Shown piece after piece: positions 18,005 to 30,295 of a stretch of DNA of 64,000 nucleotides (position 1 is the first letter of the stretch; the number at the start of each line of letters is the position of its first letter). The stretch lies in assembly GCA_950097015.1 (NCBI GenBank), contig CATNEN010000039.1:13238501-13302500 (forward strand), read 5' to 3'. The DNA is from Macrostomum hystrix (Eukaryota; Platyhelminthes; Macrostomidae). The position numbers and the translations under genes are program-made. A model generated the notes under the pieces. That model had not been told where the DNA came from and did no database searches. It worked only from the letters and a program-made list of their open reading frames with translations.

Positions 18005-18850
18005 TGCTGTATAGAATAGATATAGAATGGAATAGATGTAGAATGGAATAGATGTAGAATGGAATAGATGTAGAATGGAATAGATGTAGAATGGAATAGA
18101 TGTAGAATGGAATAGATGTAGAATGGGATAGATGTAGAATGGAATAGATGTAGAATGGAATAGATGTAGAATTTAAAATAGATGTAAAATAGAATAGATG
18201 TAGAATGGAATAGATGTAGAATGGGATAGATGTAGAATGGAATAGATGTAGAATGTAATAGATGTAGAATTTGAAATAGATGTAAAATAGAATAGATGTA
18301 GAATGGAATAGATGTAGAATGGAATAGATGTAGAATGGAATAGATGTAGAATGGAATAGACGTACAATGGAAAAGATGTAGAATGGAATAGATGTAGAAT
18401 GGAATAGATATAGAATGGAATAGATGTAGAATGGAATAGATATAGAATGGAATAGATGTAAAATAGAATAGATGTAGAATAGAATAGATGTAGAATGGAA
18501 TAGATGTAAAATAGAATAGATGTAGAATGGAATAGATGTAGAATAAAATAGATATAGAATGGAATAGATGTAGAATGGAATAGATGTAGAATTTGAAATA
18601 GATGTAAAACTGAATAGATGTAGAATGGAATAGATGTTGAATGGAATAGATGTAGAATGGAATAGATGTAGAATGAAATAGATGTAGAATGGAATAGACG
18701 TAGAATGGAATAGATGAAGAATGGAATAGATGTAGAATGGAATAGATGTAGAATGGAATAGATGTAGAATGGAATAGATGTTGAATGGAATAGATGTTGA
18801 ATGAAATAGATGTAGAATGGAATAGATGTAGAATTGAATAGATGTACAAT
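18005..18850. repeat. 16-bp minisatellite
   Basis: About 52 tandem copies of AATAGATGTAGAATGG. The recurrent variants (TTTGAAATAGATG, GATATAG, GATGTAAAATAG) recur in groups, hinting at block duplication. The minus strand is stop-free across it and produces a false 320-codon frame whose period is 16 residues (3 units of 16 bp). Confidence 0.95.
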
Positions 18851-19436
18851 AGAAAAATTTACACTCGAATAGAATATAAGACTGTTTTTGATTTACACAA
18901 TATGCGTCACTGGTTCGAATATTGTTAATCGTGAGACGTCACGGAGTTTTTCGCTGAAGCCCTCTCTACTGCAATTCCTCATTTTATCCGGACTAGGCAA
19001 TTTTTATGGGAATTTTTACCCCCAATGCCTCTGCACGTCAGAAACACCCACACCCACTGACACAAACACAGCCCAGTCTCCTAATTATTATTCAACGGTC
19101 GCAGAAGCAGAAGTGTGGCAATAAACAGTGCCATAAACAGGGGCTCCCTTGGTGGGAAGGATGCTTGCCTGCCGTTGATGCCTAAAGTTCGCCAATGGAA
19201 CAGCGATTGTGCTTAATCTCATCTCTACTGCGCTTTTCAGAATTAGAGCGAAAGAAAAAGATAAGAGTAACGACCGCAGCAATGATGCCCCTATAAGTCA
19301 GGCAATGGAATGCCAGAAATGCGGTTTTAACCGGCGCATACGAGTATTACTACCGCAAGGGTGTGACATTTTTTAGCTGTTTTCGAAAAAGTACTACCCG
19401 TCTAGATCGTTTTGTTAGATCGCCATTTCGAAAGTC
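18851..19436. other. Spacer left of the segmental duplication
   Basis: Unique DNA with one candidate exon (19290-19182, minus, listed separately). Nothing else supported. Confidence 0.5.
19182..19290 (-). CDS. Candidate terminal exon: membrane segment plus basic tail
   Basis: On the minus strand, TGACTTATAG is followed by a 109-nt frame encoding GIIAAVVTLIFFF, then a charged 22-residue tail (RSNSEKRSRDEIK...) and TAG. A hydrophobic run followed by a basic cytoplasmic-like tail resembles the last exon of a single-pass membrane protein. The exon would begin with the third base of a split codon. No upstream exon was found before the 23-bp array, no family is recognised, and it may be chance. 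Confidence 0.28.
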
Positions 19437-19439
19437 GGA

Positions 19440-19925
19440 ATTTCGTAATCGACTAGAATCTACCATGATTATCTACTAGAATCTACCAGCATTATCTACT
19501 AGAATCTACCAGCATTATCTACTAGAATCTACCAGCATTATCTACTAGAATCTACCAGCATTATCTACTAGAATCTACCAGCATTATCTACTAGAATCTA
19601 CCAGCATTATCTACTAGAATCTACCAGCATTATCTACTAGAATCTACCAGCATTATTTACTAGAATCTACCAGCATTATCTACTAGAATCTACCAGCATT
19701 ATCTACTAGAATCTACCAGCATTATCTACTAGAATCTACTAGAATTATCTACTAGAATCTACCAGATTAATCTACTAGAATCTACCAGCATTATCTACTA
19801 GAATCTACTAGAATCATCTACTAGAATCTACCAGCATTATCTACTAGAATCTACCAGCATTATCTACTAGAATCTACCAGCATTATCTACTAGAATCTAC
19901 CAGCATTATCTACTAGAATCTACCT
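19440..19925. repeat. 23-bp minisatellite, copy 1
   Basis: About 21 copies of a 23-bp unit built on ATCTACTAGAATCTACC followed by AGCATT; mostly uniform, with a few AGATTA and AGAATC variants around 19,735-19,815. It marks the left edge of duplication copy 1. The same family begins copy 2 at 32,050. Confidence 0.95.
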
Positions 19926-20443
19926 CGAAATGCTCAGATTTCATGTCATTTCGACTTTGCTATATTCAAAATTCATCCGATAATGCTTGTAGATTTTGTA
20001 TTATAAATTAAAATTTTCTGCTTCCCGGAAATCGATACATTTTTGGAGTATTTTTATGGTAGGTAGCTAAAACGGTATATTATTCACTCAATCGTATGTT
20101 TTGTGCGTCAAAAACATTTGATCGTACAATAAGTTGTTTACGTGTTAGGTTGATTGCGATGTGAAACTCTCATTGTTAGATTAGCACAACTAATTCTACC
20201 TAACAGCAGCATTGTGGATTTATAAATAACAGCGCGGAATGAGATTTGCTCCTTCCTGACGTCACTCGATGCCCTACTATGTTGGCTGTGCCTCAATTTA
20301 GACTGCGGCCTCTCATTCATGTGATTCTGACGTGATTCTGATTATACGAGTCGTAAATCTGGCAGTTGCGAACTCTGCTGGTCCAATCGGCATGTTTATC
20401 ACACACACTCAGCATTTGGCCAGTCAGGAGAGACGGAGTCGGT

Positions 20444-20475
20444 CACGTGATCAGCCCCGAACGGAAATATAAATA
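20444..20475 (+). promoter_or_regulatory. Core promoter of secreted Cys-rich gene, copy 1
   Basis: CACGTG (20444-20449) stands just upstream of TATAAATA (20468-20475). Transcription would start about 30 bp downstream near 20,500, giving a 5' UTR of about 135 nt. Both elements are preserved in copy 2. Further upstream, only copy 1 has a perfect CRE, TGACGTCA (20257-20264), and a second TATAAATA (20221-20228). Confidence 0.6.
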
Positions 20476-20634
20476 TCGACGCCGGTTAGCCTGCTAAATC
20501 ACGCGCCTGTGGGAATCCTTCTTCAGGACAGAGCAACGCCCAATTCTTATTATTTTGCTTCAGACGCTCAAGACTTTTAGTTGCTTTCAGACCAGACCTG
20601 TCAGCAGCGGAGAAACAGACAACAGGCAAAGAAT

Positions 20635-21228
20635 ATGAACAGTTTCACAACAGTTCTGCTGCTGCTGCTACTTGCACTGTCGATTTCAACCACTGGTAAG
20701 TTGAAGCCAAGCTCTTACATTGTCTTATTGAAAGTCTTGCAATAGACAGGAGAAGAAAAAAGACACTAATTATTTTTATCTCCAGATGCAGCAACTATCT
20801 CCTCAGGTCAGCGTCGCCTAGTTCGCAGATCTAACGTAAACGCTGCTGACTACGATCCGAGCCTCACAAAGTTTACTGACGACTGTCCGAATGGCTACAT
20901 TGCCTATCTGAAGTTTAACGCCAGTAAGTCCTCTGGAAGAATTTGGATCAATCACATATACTGTTTCGCCAATCGATTTCCTAATTCAATTCCAGCAACT
21001 GGCCTATTCGGCTGCGCCATCAGAACGCCGGAGATTTGCTTCGTGTTGTGCGAGATGATGCGCAGCGACAACTGGGATCCCACTAACGTGGTGTCCATTC
21101 TGGATAACAGAGAATTCGACGGCTGGTACTGTAGGGCCCTGCCTCAATACGCCACCAGACCGTGCTTCTACAAGTCCAAGTACGAGACTCTGCTTGATGT
21201 GAGGCAGATGTACACAAGAGATCGATAG
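20635..21228 (+). CDS. Small secreted six-cysteine precursor protein, copy 1 (three exons)
   Basis: Exons 20635-20695, 20786-20923 and 20996-21228 (432 nt) predict 143 aa. Both donors are GTAAGT, the acceptors are CTCCAG and TTCCAG, and both introns are phase 1. Residues 1-20 form a signal peptide with a long leucine run. Next is a short propeptide-like stretch ending in RRLVRR (30-35), a typical furin/prohormone-convertase site. The remaining 108 residues hold six cysteines spaced C-x18-C-x7-C-x3-C-x26-C-x10-C, enough for three disulfides. There is no membrane segment and I recognise no family. A secreted, proteolytically matured effector such as a peptide signal, defence or secretion protein is the reasonable class, but nothing here decides which. 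TATA, CACGTG and AATAAA flank it. Copy 2 is at 33427. Confidence 0.85.
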
Positions 21229-21295
21229 ATGTACTACTAGCCAGATTACTGCCAGAACTGTGCGGAACTGTCCGGAGGCTCTGCAGATCGACATT

Positions 21296-21301
21296 AATAA
21301 A
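21296..21301 (+). terminator. Polyadenylation signal, Cys-rich gene copy 1
   Basis: AATAAA 67 nt after the stop codon, at the expected distance for a short 3' UTR. Conserved in copy 2. Confidence 0.7.
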
Positions 21302-23186
21302 CAATATTAAAAATGCAACTCGTATATGCTTTGCAATGCAGTGAAAATATTATCTCCGATTGCTGGCGTGTGCGTGTGTGTGCTTGAATTCTTTAGGGCC
21401 TAAGCATAATCGATTAATGTCTTAACTCCAGTGAAATATATGAAATACATAATATTCTAATAACCAAATATAGTTTTGGCAATTCAACAAAATACCCGAA
21501 GATGACAGCAATGACTGAAAACGCAACCACTAAAACATGGCCTAAGTAATTGTGACATTTCTTGTGTATTAACTCAAATAGACGATAAATGGCTTTATCT
21601 ATATAGCCATATAGATATATAGATTATAGATAGATAGATAGACAGATAGATAGATAGATAGATTGATTGATTGATAGATGGAATTTTCGCAAGGCAAAGT
21701 TGAAAAAGTACATTTATAGGATTCCACAAGAAAACTTTTTTTAGCCATCAGTTGAAGGACAGCCCGGGCATCGGAAATTCCTGCCCGTTTCGCCCCCGAA
21801 AATAATCCTACAATTTCGCAGACAAATTACCGGCGCAAGGAATGCAAATCTAAAAATGGCTGATGTGCTATGTCCCAGCAACTAAAGTGATTACACTCTC
21901 TGCGGCCATTCATGCTAGCAAGGGCTAGGGCTAGGGCTAGCAAGATCTGCAGAAATCAAGAAATCAAAGACGTTCTAGAAATTATTTGTCCAAGCTACGA
22001 ATATTACGCGATCCTACATAAAAATCCCAATCAAACACGGTTTCCAAGAAACACGAAACTAAATAATTCAAACGTCAGAGAGTAATCTTCTAAAAATTAA
22101 CATTTCTAATTCATCAGACGACATAAAAATTAGAATGATTAGATAAACGGGTTCTCAGAATGAGTATTACTTAGAAATTCAGCTTGAAAAAAATCTTTCA
22201 AAATTATATTTCCTAGAAATTTTATTGCTTAAAGAGATGATAACTTGAACACTCGGGTGTTTTGAAAAAGAAAGATTTCTTGGAAAACGTGCACTTTCTT
22301 TGAGTAACACTCTTTATATTGTTAATATATCAACTTTTGAACCGATACGAATTCGCTAATGAGGCTTATATTATATGTCCTTGTCACCAGGGTCTTCGAC
22401 AAAAAACTGCTGAATATCTCGACATGCTGACTTGGACAACAAACAAATTAGTTAATCATAAGGGGCGGATCAGAACTTCAAACAAGCTTTGATTCCGTCA
22501 ATTATTTGATATTTCAGAGTAGGAAATTTCTTATAATATTCCGTCACGGACGTGACGTGTTCTTTGACTTTTATTTATATCAGATGCCACTTAAAACAAT
22601 TTCAGGCCAATATAGAAACCTTCGCAATAATGGCCTTGTGTTGTAAGATGACAATTGAAGTGCTCTTGTGAGATTGTAAAAGCGACTTTTATTTAGACTT
22701 TCTCTTTGGTTAATGAAATTCAAAGTTTTATTTTTACATTATTCTTTATTAATATTAGTAGAATTTAATAATCAAATTGATATTTCAATTCCATGCCTAC
22801 CGAGACATTTTTAAAGGTTCCTAGATTGTTATAAATTTAACACACCGTAATATAAGGAAAATCACAATCGAACATTATCCGACATGTTTAACAAATCACT
22901 TTTAAAGATCAGCCAAGATTATAATTGGATCTGACAGGCTCATAAATTAGCATCATTACTTTCTAGATATTGCTGTTAAGTGTACCAACGGAAGCTTTTA
23001 AACAATGAACAGAAGCAGTTAATGATTATCAATAAAAGTATATGACTTTCGAAGCGACTGCCGACAGCAATTGGAGAAAGTGGTTCGAGTATAAAACTAT
23101 AGGCGATAAACAAATGGCTTCGTGTAATGAGTAGCACTACTCATACCCAAGTAATCTCGGAAATGAATATTCGTATGGATTATGCA
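21302..23186. other. AT-rich unique DNA of duplication copy 1
   Basis: No gene supported. It holds a GATA/GATT microsatellite (about 21,600-21,678) and three GGGCTA units near 21,918-21,938. It matches 34,094-35,945 closely, with scattered substitutions and a few short indels. Confidence 0.7.
21600..21678. repeat. GATA/GATT microsatellite, copy 1
   Basis: ATAGATAGATAG and GATTGATTGATT runs. The copy 2 equivalent (34,385-34,452) is shorter, so it changed length after the duplication. Confidence 0.85.
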
Positions 23187-26100
23187 ACCTAGGGACTGTA
23201 GGATGTTTAGGGAGTATGCAATCTGGGGAATGTAGGATGTTTAGGGAGTATGCAATCTGGGGAATGTAGGATGTTTAGGGAGTATGCAATCTGGGGAATG
23301 TAGGATGTTTAGGGAGTATGCAATCTGGGGAATGTAGGATGTTTAGGGAGTATGTAATCTGGGGAATGTAGGATGTTTAGGGAGTATGTATTCTGGGGAA
23401 TGCAGGATGTTTAGGGAGTATGTAATCTGGGGAATGCAGGATGTTTAGGGAGTATGCAATCTGGGGAATGTAGGATGTTTAGGGAGTATGCAATCTGGGG
23501 AATGCAGGATGTTTAGGGAGTATGCAATCTGGGGAATGTAGGATGTTTAGGGAGTATGCAATCTGGGGAATGTAGGATGTTTAGGGAGTATGTAATCTGG
23601 GGAATGCAGGATGTTTAGGGAGTATGCAATCTGGGGAATGTAGGATGTTTAGGGAGTATGCAATCTGGGGAATGTAGGATGTTTAGGGAGTATGCAACCT
23701 AGGGACTGTAGGATATGTAAGGAGTATGTAATCTGGGGAATGTAGGATATGTAAGGAGTATGTAATCTGGGGAATGTAGGATGTTTGGGGAGTATGCAAT
23801 CTGGGGAATGTAGGATGTTTAGGGAGTATGCAATCTGGGGAATGTAGGATGTTTAGGGAGTATGCAATCTGGGGAATGTAGGATGTTTAGGGAGTATGCA
23901 ATCTGGGGAATGCAGGATGTTTAGGGAGTATGCAATCTGGGGAATGCAGGATGTTTAGGGAGTATGTCATCTGGGGAATGTAGGATGTTTAGGGAGTATG
24001 CAATCTGGGGAATGTAGGATGTTTAGGGAGTATGCAATCTGGGGAATGTAGGATGTTTAGGGAGTATGCAATCTGGGGAATGTAGGATGTTTAGGGAGTA
24101 TGCAATCTGGGGAATGTAGGATGTTTAGGGAGTATGAAATCTGGGGAATGTAGGATGTTTAGGGAGTATGCAATCTGGGGAATGTAGGATGTTTAGGGAG
24201 TATGCAATCTGAGGAATGTAGGATGTTTAGGGAGTATGTAATCTGGGGAATGCAGGATGTTTAGGGAGTATGCAATCTGGGGAATGTAGGATGTTTAGGG
24301 AGTATGAAATCTGGGGAATGTAGGATGTTTAGGGAGTATGCAATCTGGGGAATGCAGGATGTTTAGGGAGTATGCAATCTGGGGAATGTAGGATGTTTAG
24401 GGAGTATGCAATCTGGGGAATGTAGGATGTTTAGGGAGTATGCAATCTGGGGAATGTAGGATGTTTAGGGAGTATGCAATCTGGGGAATGTAGGATCTTT
24501 AGGGAGTATGCAATCTGGGGAATGTAGGATGTTTAGGGAGTATGTATTCTGGGGAATGCAGGATGTTTAGGGAGTATGTATTCTGGGGAATGTAGGATGT
24601 TAAGGGAGTATGCAATCTGGGGAATGCAGGATGTTTAGGGAGTATGCAATCTGGGGAAAGTAGGATGTTTAGGGAGTATGCAATCTGGGGAAAGTAGGAT
24701 GTTAAGGGAGTATGCAATCTGGGGAATGTAGGATGTTTAGGGAGTATGTAATCTGGGGAATGTAGGATGTATAGCGAGTATGCAATCTGGGGAATGTAGG
24801 ATGTTTAGGGAGTATGCAATCTGAGGAATGTAGGATGTTTAGGGAGTATGTAATCTGGGGAATGCAGGATGTTTAGGGAGTATGCAATCTGGGGAATGTA
24901 GGATGTTTAGGGAGTATGAAATCTGGGGAATGTAGGATGTTTAGGGAGTATGCAATCTGGGGAATGTAGGATGTTTAGGGAGTATGCAATCTGGGGAATG
25001 TAGGATGTTTAGGGAGTATGCAATCTGGGGAATGTAGGATGTTTAGGGGGTATGCAATCTGGGGAATGTAGGATGTTTAGGGAGTATGCAATCTGGGGAA
25101 TGCAGGATGTTTAGGGAGTATGTAATCTGGGGAATGCAGGATGTTTAGGGAGTATGCAATCTGGGGAATGTAGGATGTTTAGGGAGTATGCAATCTGGGG
25201 AATGTAGGATGTTTAGGGAGTATGCAATCTGGGGAATGCAGGATGTTTAGGGAGTATGTAATCTGGGGAATGCAGGATGTTTAGGGAGTATGCAATCTGG
25301 GGAATGTAGGATATGTAAGGAGTATGTAATCTGGGGAATGTAGGATGTATAGGGAGTATGCAATCTGGGGAATGTAGGATGTTTAGGGAGTATGCAATCT
25401 GAGGAATGTAGGATGTTTAGGGAGTATGTAATCTGGGGAATGCAGGATGTTCAGGGAGTATGCAATCTGGGGAATGTAGGATGTTTAGGGAGTATGAAAT
25501 CTGGGGAGTGTAGGATGTTTAGGGAGTATGCAATCTGGGGAATGTAGGATGTTTAGGGAGTATGCAATCTGGGGAATGTAGGATGTTTAGGGAGTATGCA
25601 ATCTGAGGAATGCAGGATGTTTAGGGAGTATGCAATCTGGGGAATGCAGGATGTTTAGGGAGTATGCAATCTGGGGAATGTAGGATGTTTAGGGGGTATG
25701 TAATCTGGGGAATGCAGGATGTTTAGGGAGTATGCAATCTGGGGAAAGTAGGATGTTTAGGGAGTATGCAATCTGGGGAATGCAGGATGTTTAGGGGGTA
25801 TTTAATCCGGGGAATGTAGGATGTTGAGGGAGTATGAGGTCTGGGGAATGTAGGATGTATAGGGAGTATGCAATCTGGGGAATGCAGGATGTTTAGGGAG
25901 TATGTAATCTGGGGAATGTAGGATGTTGAGGGAGTATGAGGTCTGGGGAATGTAGGATGTATAGGGAGTATGCAATCTGGGGAATGCAGGATGTTTAGGG
26001 AGTATGTAATCTGGGGAATGTAGGATGTATAGGGAGTATGCAATCTGGGGAATGTAGGATGTTTAGGGAGTATGCAATCTTGGGAATGCAGGATGTTTAG

Positions 26101-28720
26101 GGAGTATGTAATCTGGGGAATGTAGGATGTTGAGGGAGTATGAGGTCTGGGGAATGTAGGATGTATAGGGAGTATGCAATCTGGGGAATGCAGGATGTTT
26201 AGGGAGTATGTAATCTGGGGAATGCAGGATGTTTAGGGAGTATGCAATCTGGGGAATGTAGGATGTTTAGGGAGTATGCAATCTGGGGAATGTAGGATGT
26301 TTAGGGAGTATGCAATCTGGGGAATGTAGGATGTTTAGGGAGTATGCAATCTGGGGAATGTAGGATGTTTAGGGAGTATGTAATCTGGGGAATGCAGGAT
26401 GTTTAGGGAGTATGTAATCTGGGGAATGTAGGATGTTTAGGGAGTATGTAATCTGGGGAATGTAGGATGTATAGCGAGTATGCAATCTGGGGAATGTAGG
26501 ATGTTTAGGGAGTATGCAATCTGAGGAATGTAGGATGTTTAGGGAGTATGTAATCTGGGGAATGCAGGATGTTTAGGGAGTATGCAATCTGGGGAATGTA
26601 GGATGTTTAGGGAGTATGAAATCTGGGGAATGTAGGATGTTTAGGGAGTATGCAATCTGGGGAATGTAGGATGTTTAGGGAGTATGCAATCTGGGGAATG
26701 TAGGATGTTTAGGGAGTATGCAATCTGGGGAATGTAGGATGTTTAGGGGGTATGCAATCTGGGGAATGTAGGATGTTTAGGGAGTATGCAATCTGGGGAA
26801 TGCAGGATGTTTAGGGAGTATGTAATCTGGGGAATGCAGGATGTTTAGGGAGTATGCAATCTGGGGAATGTAGGATGTTTAGGGAGTATGCAATCTGGGG
26901 AATGTAGGATGTTTAGGGAGTATGTAATCTGGGGAATGCAGGATGTTTAGGGAGTATGTAATCTGGGGAATGCAGGATGTTTAGGGAGTATGCCATCTGG
27001 GGAATGTAGGATATGTAAGGAGTATGTAATCTGGGGAATGTAGGATGTATAGGGAGTATGCAATCTGGGGAATGTAGGATGTTTAGGGAGTATGCAATCT
27101 GAGGAATGTAGGATGTTTAGGGAGTATGTAATCTGGGGAATGCAGGATGTTTAGGGAGTATGCAATCTGGGGAATGTAGGATGTTTAGGGAGTATGAAAT
27201 CTGGGGAATGTAGGATGTTTAGGGAGTATGCAATCTGGGGAATGTAGGATGTTTAGGGAGTATGCAATCTGGGGAATGTAGGATGTTTAGGGAGTATGCA
27301 ATCTGAGGAATGCAGGATGTTTAGGGAGTATGCAATCTGGGGAATGCAGGATGTTTAGGGAGTATGCAATCTGGGGAATGTAGGATGTTTAGGGGGTATG
27401 TAATCTGGGGAATGCAGGATGTTTAGGGAGTATGCAATCTGGGGAAAGTAGGATGTTTAGGGGGTATTTAATCTGGGGAATGCAGGATGTTTAGGGAGTA
27501 TGCCATCTGGGGAATGTAGGATGTTTAGGGAGTATGCAATCTGGGGAATGCAGGATGTTTAGGGAGTATGTAATCTGGGGAATGTAGGATGTTGAGGGAG
27601 TATGAGGTCTGGGGAATGTAGGATGTATAGGGAGTATGCAATCTGGGGAATGCAGGATGTTTAGGGAGTATGTAATCTGGGGAATGCAGGATGTTTAGGG
27701 AGTATGTAATCTGGGGAATGTAGGATGTTGAGGGAGTATGAGGTCTGGGGAATGTAGGATGTATAGGGAGTATGCAATCTGAGGAATGCAGGATGTTTAG
27801 GGAGTATGTAATCTGGGGAATGTAGGATGTTGAGGGAGTATGAGGTCTGGGGAATGTAGGATGTTTAGGGAGTATGCAATCTGGGGAATGCAGGATGTTT
27901 AGGGAGTATGTAATCTGGGGAATGTAGGATGTATAGGGAGTATGCAATCTGGGGAATGTAGGATGTTTAGGGAGTATGCAATCTGGGGAATGCAGGATGT
28001 TTAGGGAGTATGTAATCTGGGGAATGTAGGATGTTGAGGGAGTATGAGGTCTGGGGAATGTAGGATGTATAGGGAGTATGCAATCTGGGGAATGCAGGAT
28101 GTTTAGGGAGTATGTAATCTGGGGAATGCAGGATGTTTAGGGAGTATGCAATCTGGGGAATGTAGGATGTTTAGGGAGTATGCAATCTGGGGAATGTAGG
28201 ATGTTTAGGGAGTATGTAATCTGGGGAATGTAGGACGTTTAGGGAGTATGTAATCTGGGGAATGTAGGATGTTTAGGGAGTATGTAATCTGGGGAATGCA
28301 GGATGTTTAGGGAGTATGCAATCTGGGGAATGTAGGATGTTTAGGGAGTATGCAATCTGGGGAATGTAGGATGTTTAGGGAGTATGTAATCTGGGGAATG
28401 TAGGATGTTTAGGGAGTATGTAATCTGGGGAATGTAGGATGTTTAGGGAGTATGTAATCTGGGGAATGCAGGATGTTTAGGGAGTATGTGGTCTGGGGAT
28501 TGCAGGATGTTTAGGGAGTATGCAATCTGGGGAATGCAGGATGTTTAGGGAGTATGCAATCTGGGGATTGCAGGATGTTTAGGGAGTATGCAATCTGGGG
28601 AATGCAGGATGTTTAGGGAGTATGCAATCTGGGGAATGCAGGATGTTTAGGGAGTATGTAATCTGGGGAATGCAGGATGTTTAGGGAGTATGTGGTCTGG
28701 GAATGTAAGATATATAGAAA
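23187..28720. repeat. 34-bp minisatellite, copy 1
   Basis: About 162 units of 34 bp, each containing GGATGTTTAGGGAGTATG. Unlike copy 2 this array is rich in variants (GTAATCT, GAAATCT, GAGGTCT, CTGAGG, GTATAGCG, TATGTAAGG), and these form larger blocks: about 1 kb from 24,727 recurs 1,700 bp later (exactly 50 units), marked by GTATAGCGAG at 24,768 and 26,468. The consensus has 13 G and 2 C on the plus strand. Minus-strand frames with 34-residue periods are artefacts. Confidence 0.97.
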
Positions 28721-29199
28721 GTGAAGAAGCCCAGGGACTGCATGCATAGATAGGAGTAGAAATGTCTGTTTCAGGGCATGACACCAGTCGCCACATGACT
28801 AGCTAAGGGCAAACGAGAGTTGAGCTAAAAGCAGCACAACTAAGAGCAGGCATTCAACGAAATGACAGTCTCCAATCCGTACTCATAACTGGATTAGCTG
28901 TGTCTGCATGCTCAATACTCAGTGTCTGCCTTTGATATCCACAAACACGCCCACGCAAAAAACGAGACCTCGAAGTTTCGACGCGAAACTTTGTCAATCC
29001 ACTCAGCCAAATGAATACTTTTCTCTTCGCCCTGCTCGGCAGTGCGTCACATTCTCAGTGTCTGCAATTTTGACTAACACTGCTCGTGGGATAAGAATTG
29101 GAATGAAAGTTCTACTGGAATAAATAAAAGTAGATTGTAGCTTTTCTGCACTAGAACTCAAATTTAATTTCATTCCGCGTTTGAGAAAAAAACTCTGTA
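28721..29199. other. Unique spacer between 34-bp and 19-bp arrays, copy 1
   Basis: No gene supported. Near-identical to 44,565-45,045 apart from small indels. An ATG at 29,010 opens a 20-codon frame with a signal-like start (MNTFLFALLG), but a stop follows at once. Confidence 0.6.
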
Positions 29200-29731
29200 T
29201 TGGATTAAGACCTGTGAATCAGAATGGGATCTGTGAATCCGAATGGGATCTGTGAATCTGAATGGGATCTGTGAATCCGAATGGGATCTGTGAATCAGAA
29301 TGGGATCTGTGAATCCGAATGGGATCTGTGAATCTGAATGGAATCTGTGAATCAGAATGGAATGCGTGAATCAGAATGGGATGCGTGAATCAGAATGGGA
29401 TGCGTGAAACAGAATGGGATGCGTGAATCAGAATGGGATCTTTAAATCAGAATGGGATGCGTGAATTAGAATGTGATTTGTAAATTAGAATGGGATCTGT
29501 GAATAAGAATGGGATGCGTGAATCAGAATGGGATCTGTGAATCAGAATGGGATCTGTGAATCAGAATGGGATCTGTGAATCAGAATGGGATCTGTGAATC
29601 AGAATGGGATCTGTGAATCATAATGGGATCTGTGAATCAGAATGGGATCTAATTAAATCAGAATGGGATCTGTGAATCAGAATGGGATCTGTGAATCAGA
29701 ATGGGATCTGTGAATCAGAATGGGATTTGTT
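29200..29731. repeat. 19-bp minisatellite, copy 1
   Basis: About 28 units of GTGAATCAGAATGGGATCT with variants GATGCGT and GATCTGT. The copy 2 array (45,050-46,150) is twice as long and more varied. Confidence 0.93.
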
Positions 29732-30295
29732 GACCGGATTATGATTGTATGTGTAATTATCTGAGTCTGCAATTAGCCTTACAATGAAATCGTCTGGGAA
29801 TTAGATTGCTACCTGAAAACATGTTAGAAGAAAAGTATTTTTATGTACGATATAAGTTCCATTTCGGCGGTTTGCGCACTCGCTACTGTAAGTAGTGACA
29901 AGAAGCTAATGAAAAAATCCTGGTTTTGAATGAAATAAAAGCATGCATAAATATTCATTTTGATATATTTTTCTTTAAAAAACTGATGCTTATCGAACAA
30001 ATGGCAAATAGAGACAAACAAATAAAAACAAGGTTTGATATCTAGGAAGCCACAGCTGAGCATTATGACAGATAAGAGATTAGCGAAAACGAAATGTTTA
30101 ATATTCGATTGCCATCTTTATAAAGCAGACTTCAACCACAAAAACAAATTGTGCACACAAAGTAGGTCAAAGTTTCGAAAGCAACATATACAATAAAAGG
30201 GCAAAACAAAATACTATATAACTCTGCTACACTTATAACAAAAAGTCTGCTTATTACTCGATGCAAGCCTAACAGGAAATACACGTCAAATATGT
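29732..30295. other. Unique spacer between 19-bp and 18-bp arrays, copy 1
   Basis: AT-rich, near-identical to 46,150-46,715. It contains a possible 73-nt minus-strand exon (29885-29813) discussed under findings. Otherwise nothing is supported. Confidence 0.55.

Noticed and set aside
17887-18849. 320-codon minus-strand frame
   Set aside because: Purely 16-bp minisatellite translated with a 16-residue period.
24499-27947. Minus-strand frames with 34-residue repeats
   Set aside because: Three 34-bp units make 102 nt, so a stop-free frame repeats every 34 residues. This is a consequence of the unit, not a gene.
23187-28720. CRISPR array
   Set aside because: The units are contiguous with no unique spacers, no cas genes are present and the DNA is eukaryotic.
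29010-29072. Signal-peptide-like start MNTFLFALLG, also at 44,862
   Set aside because: A stop follows after 20 codons and the only nearby donors are poor. No downstream exon was found in either copy.
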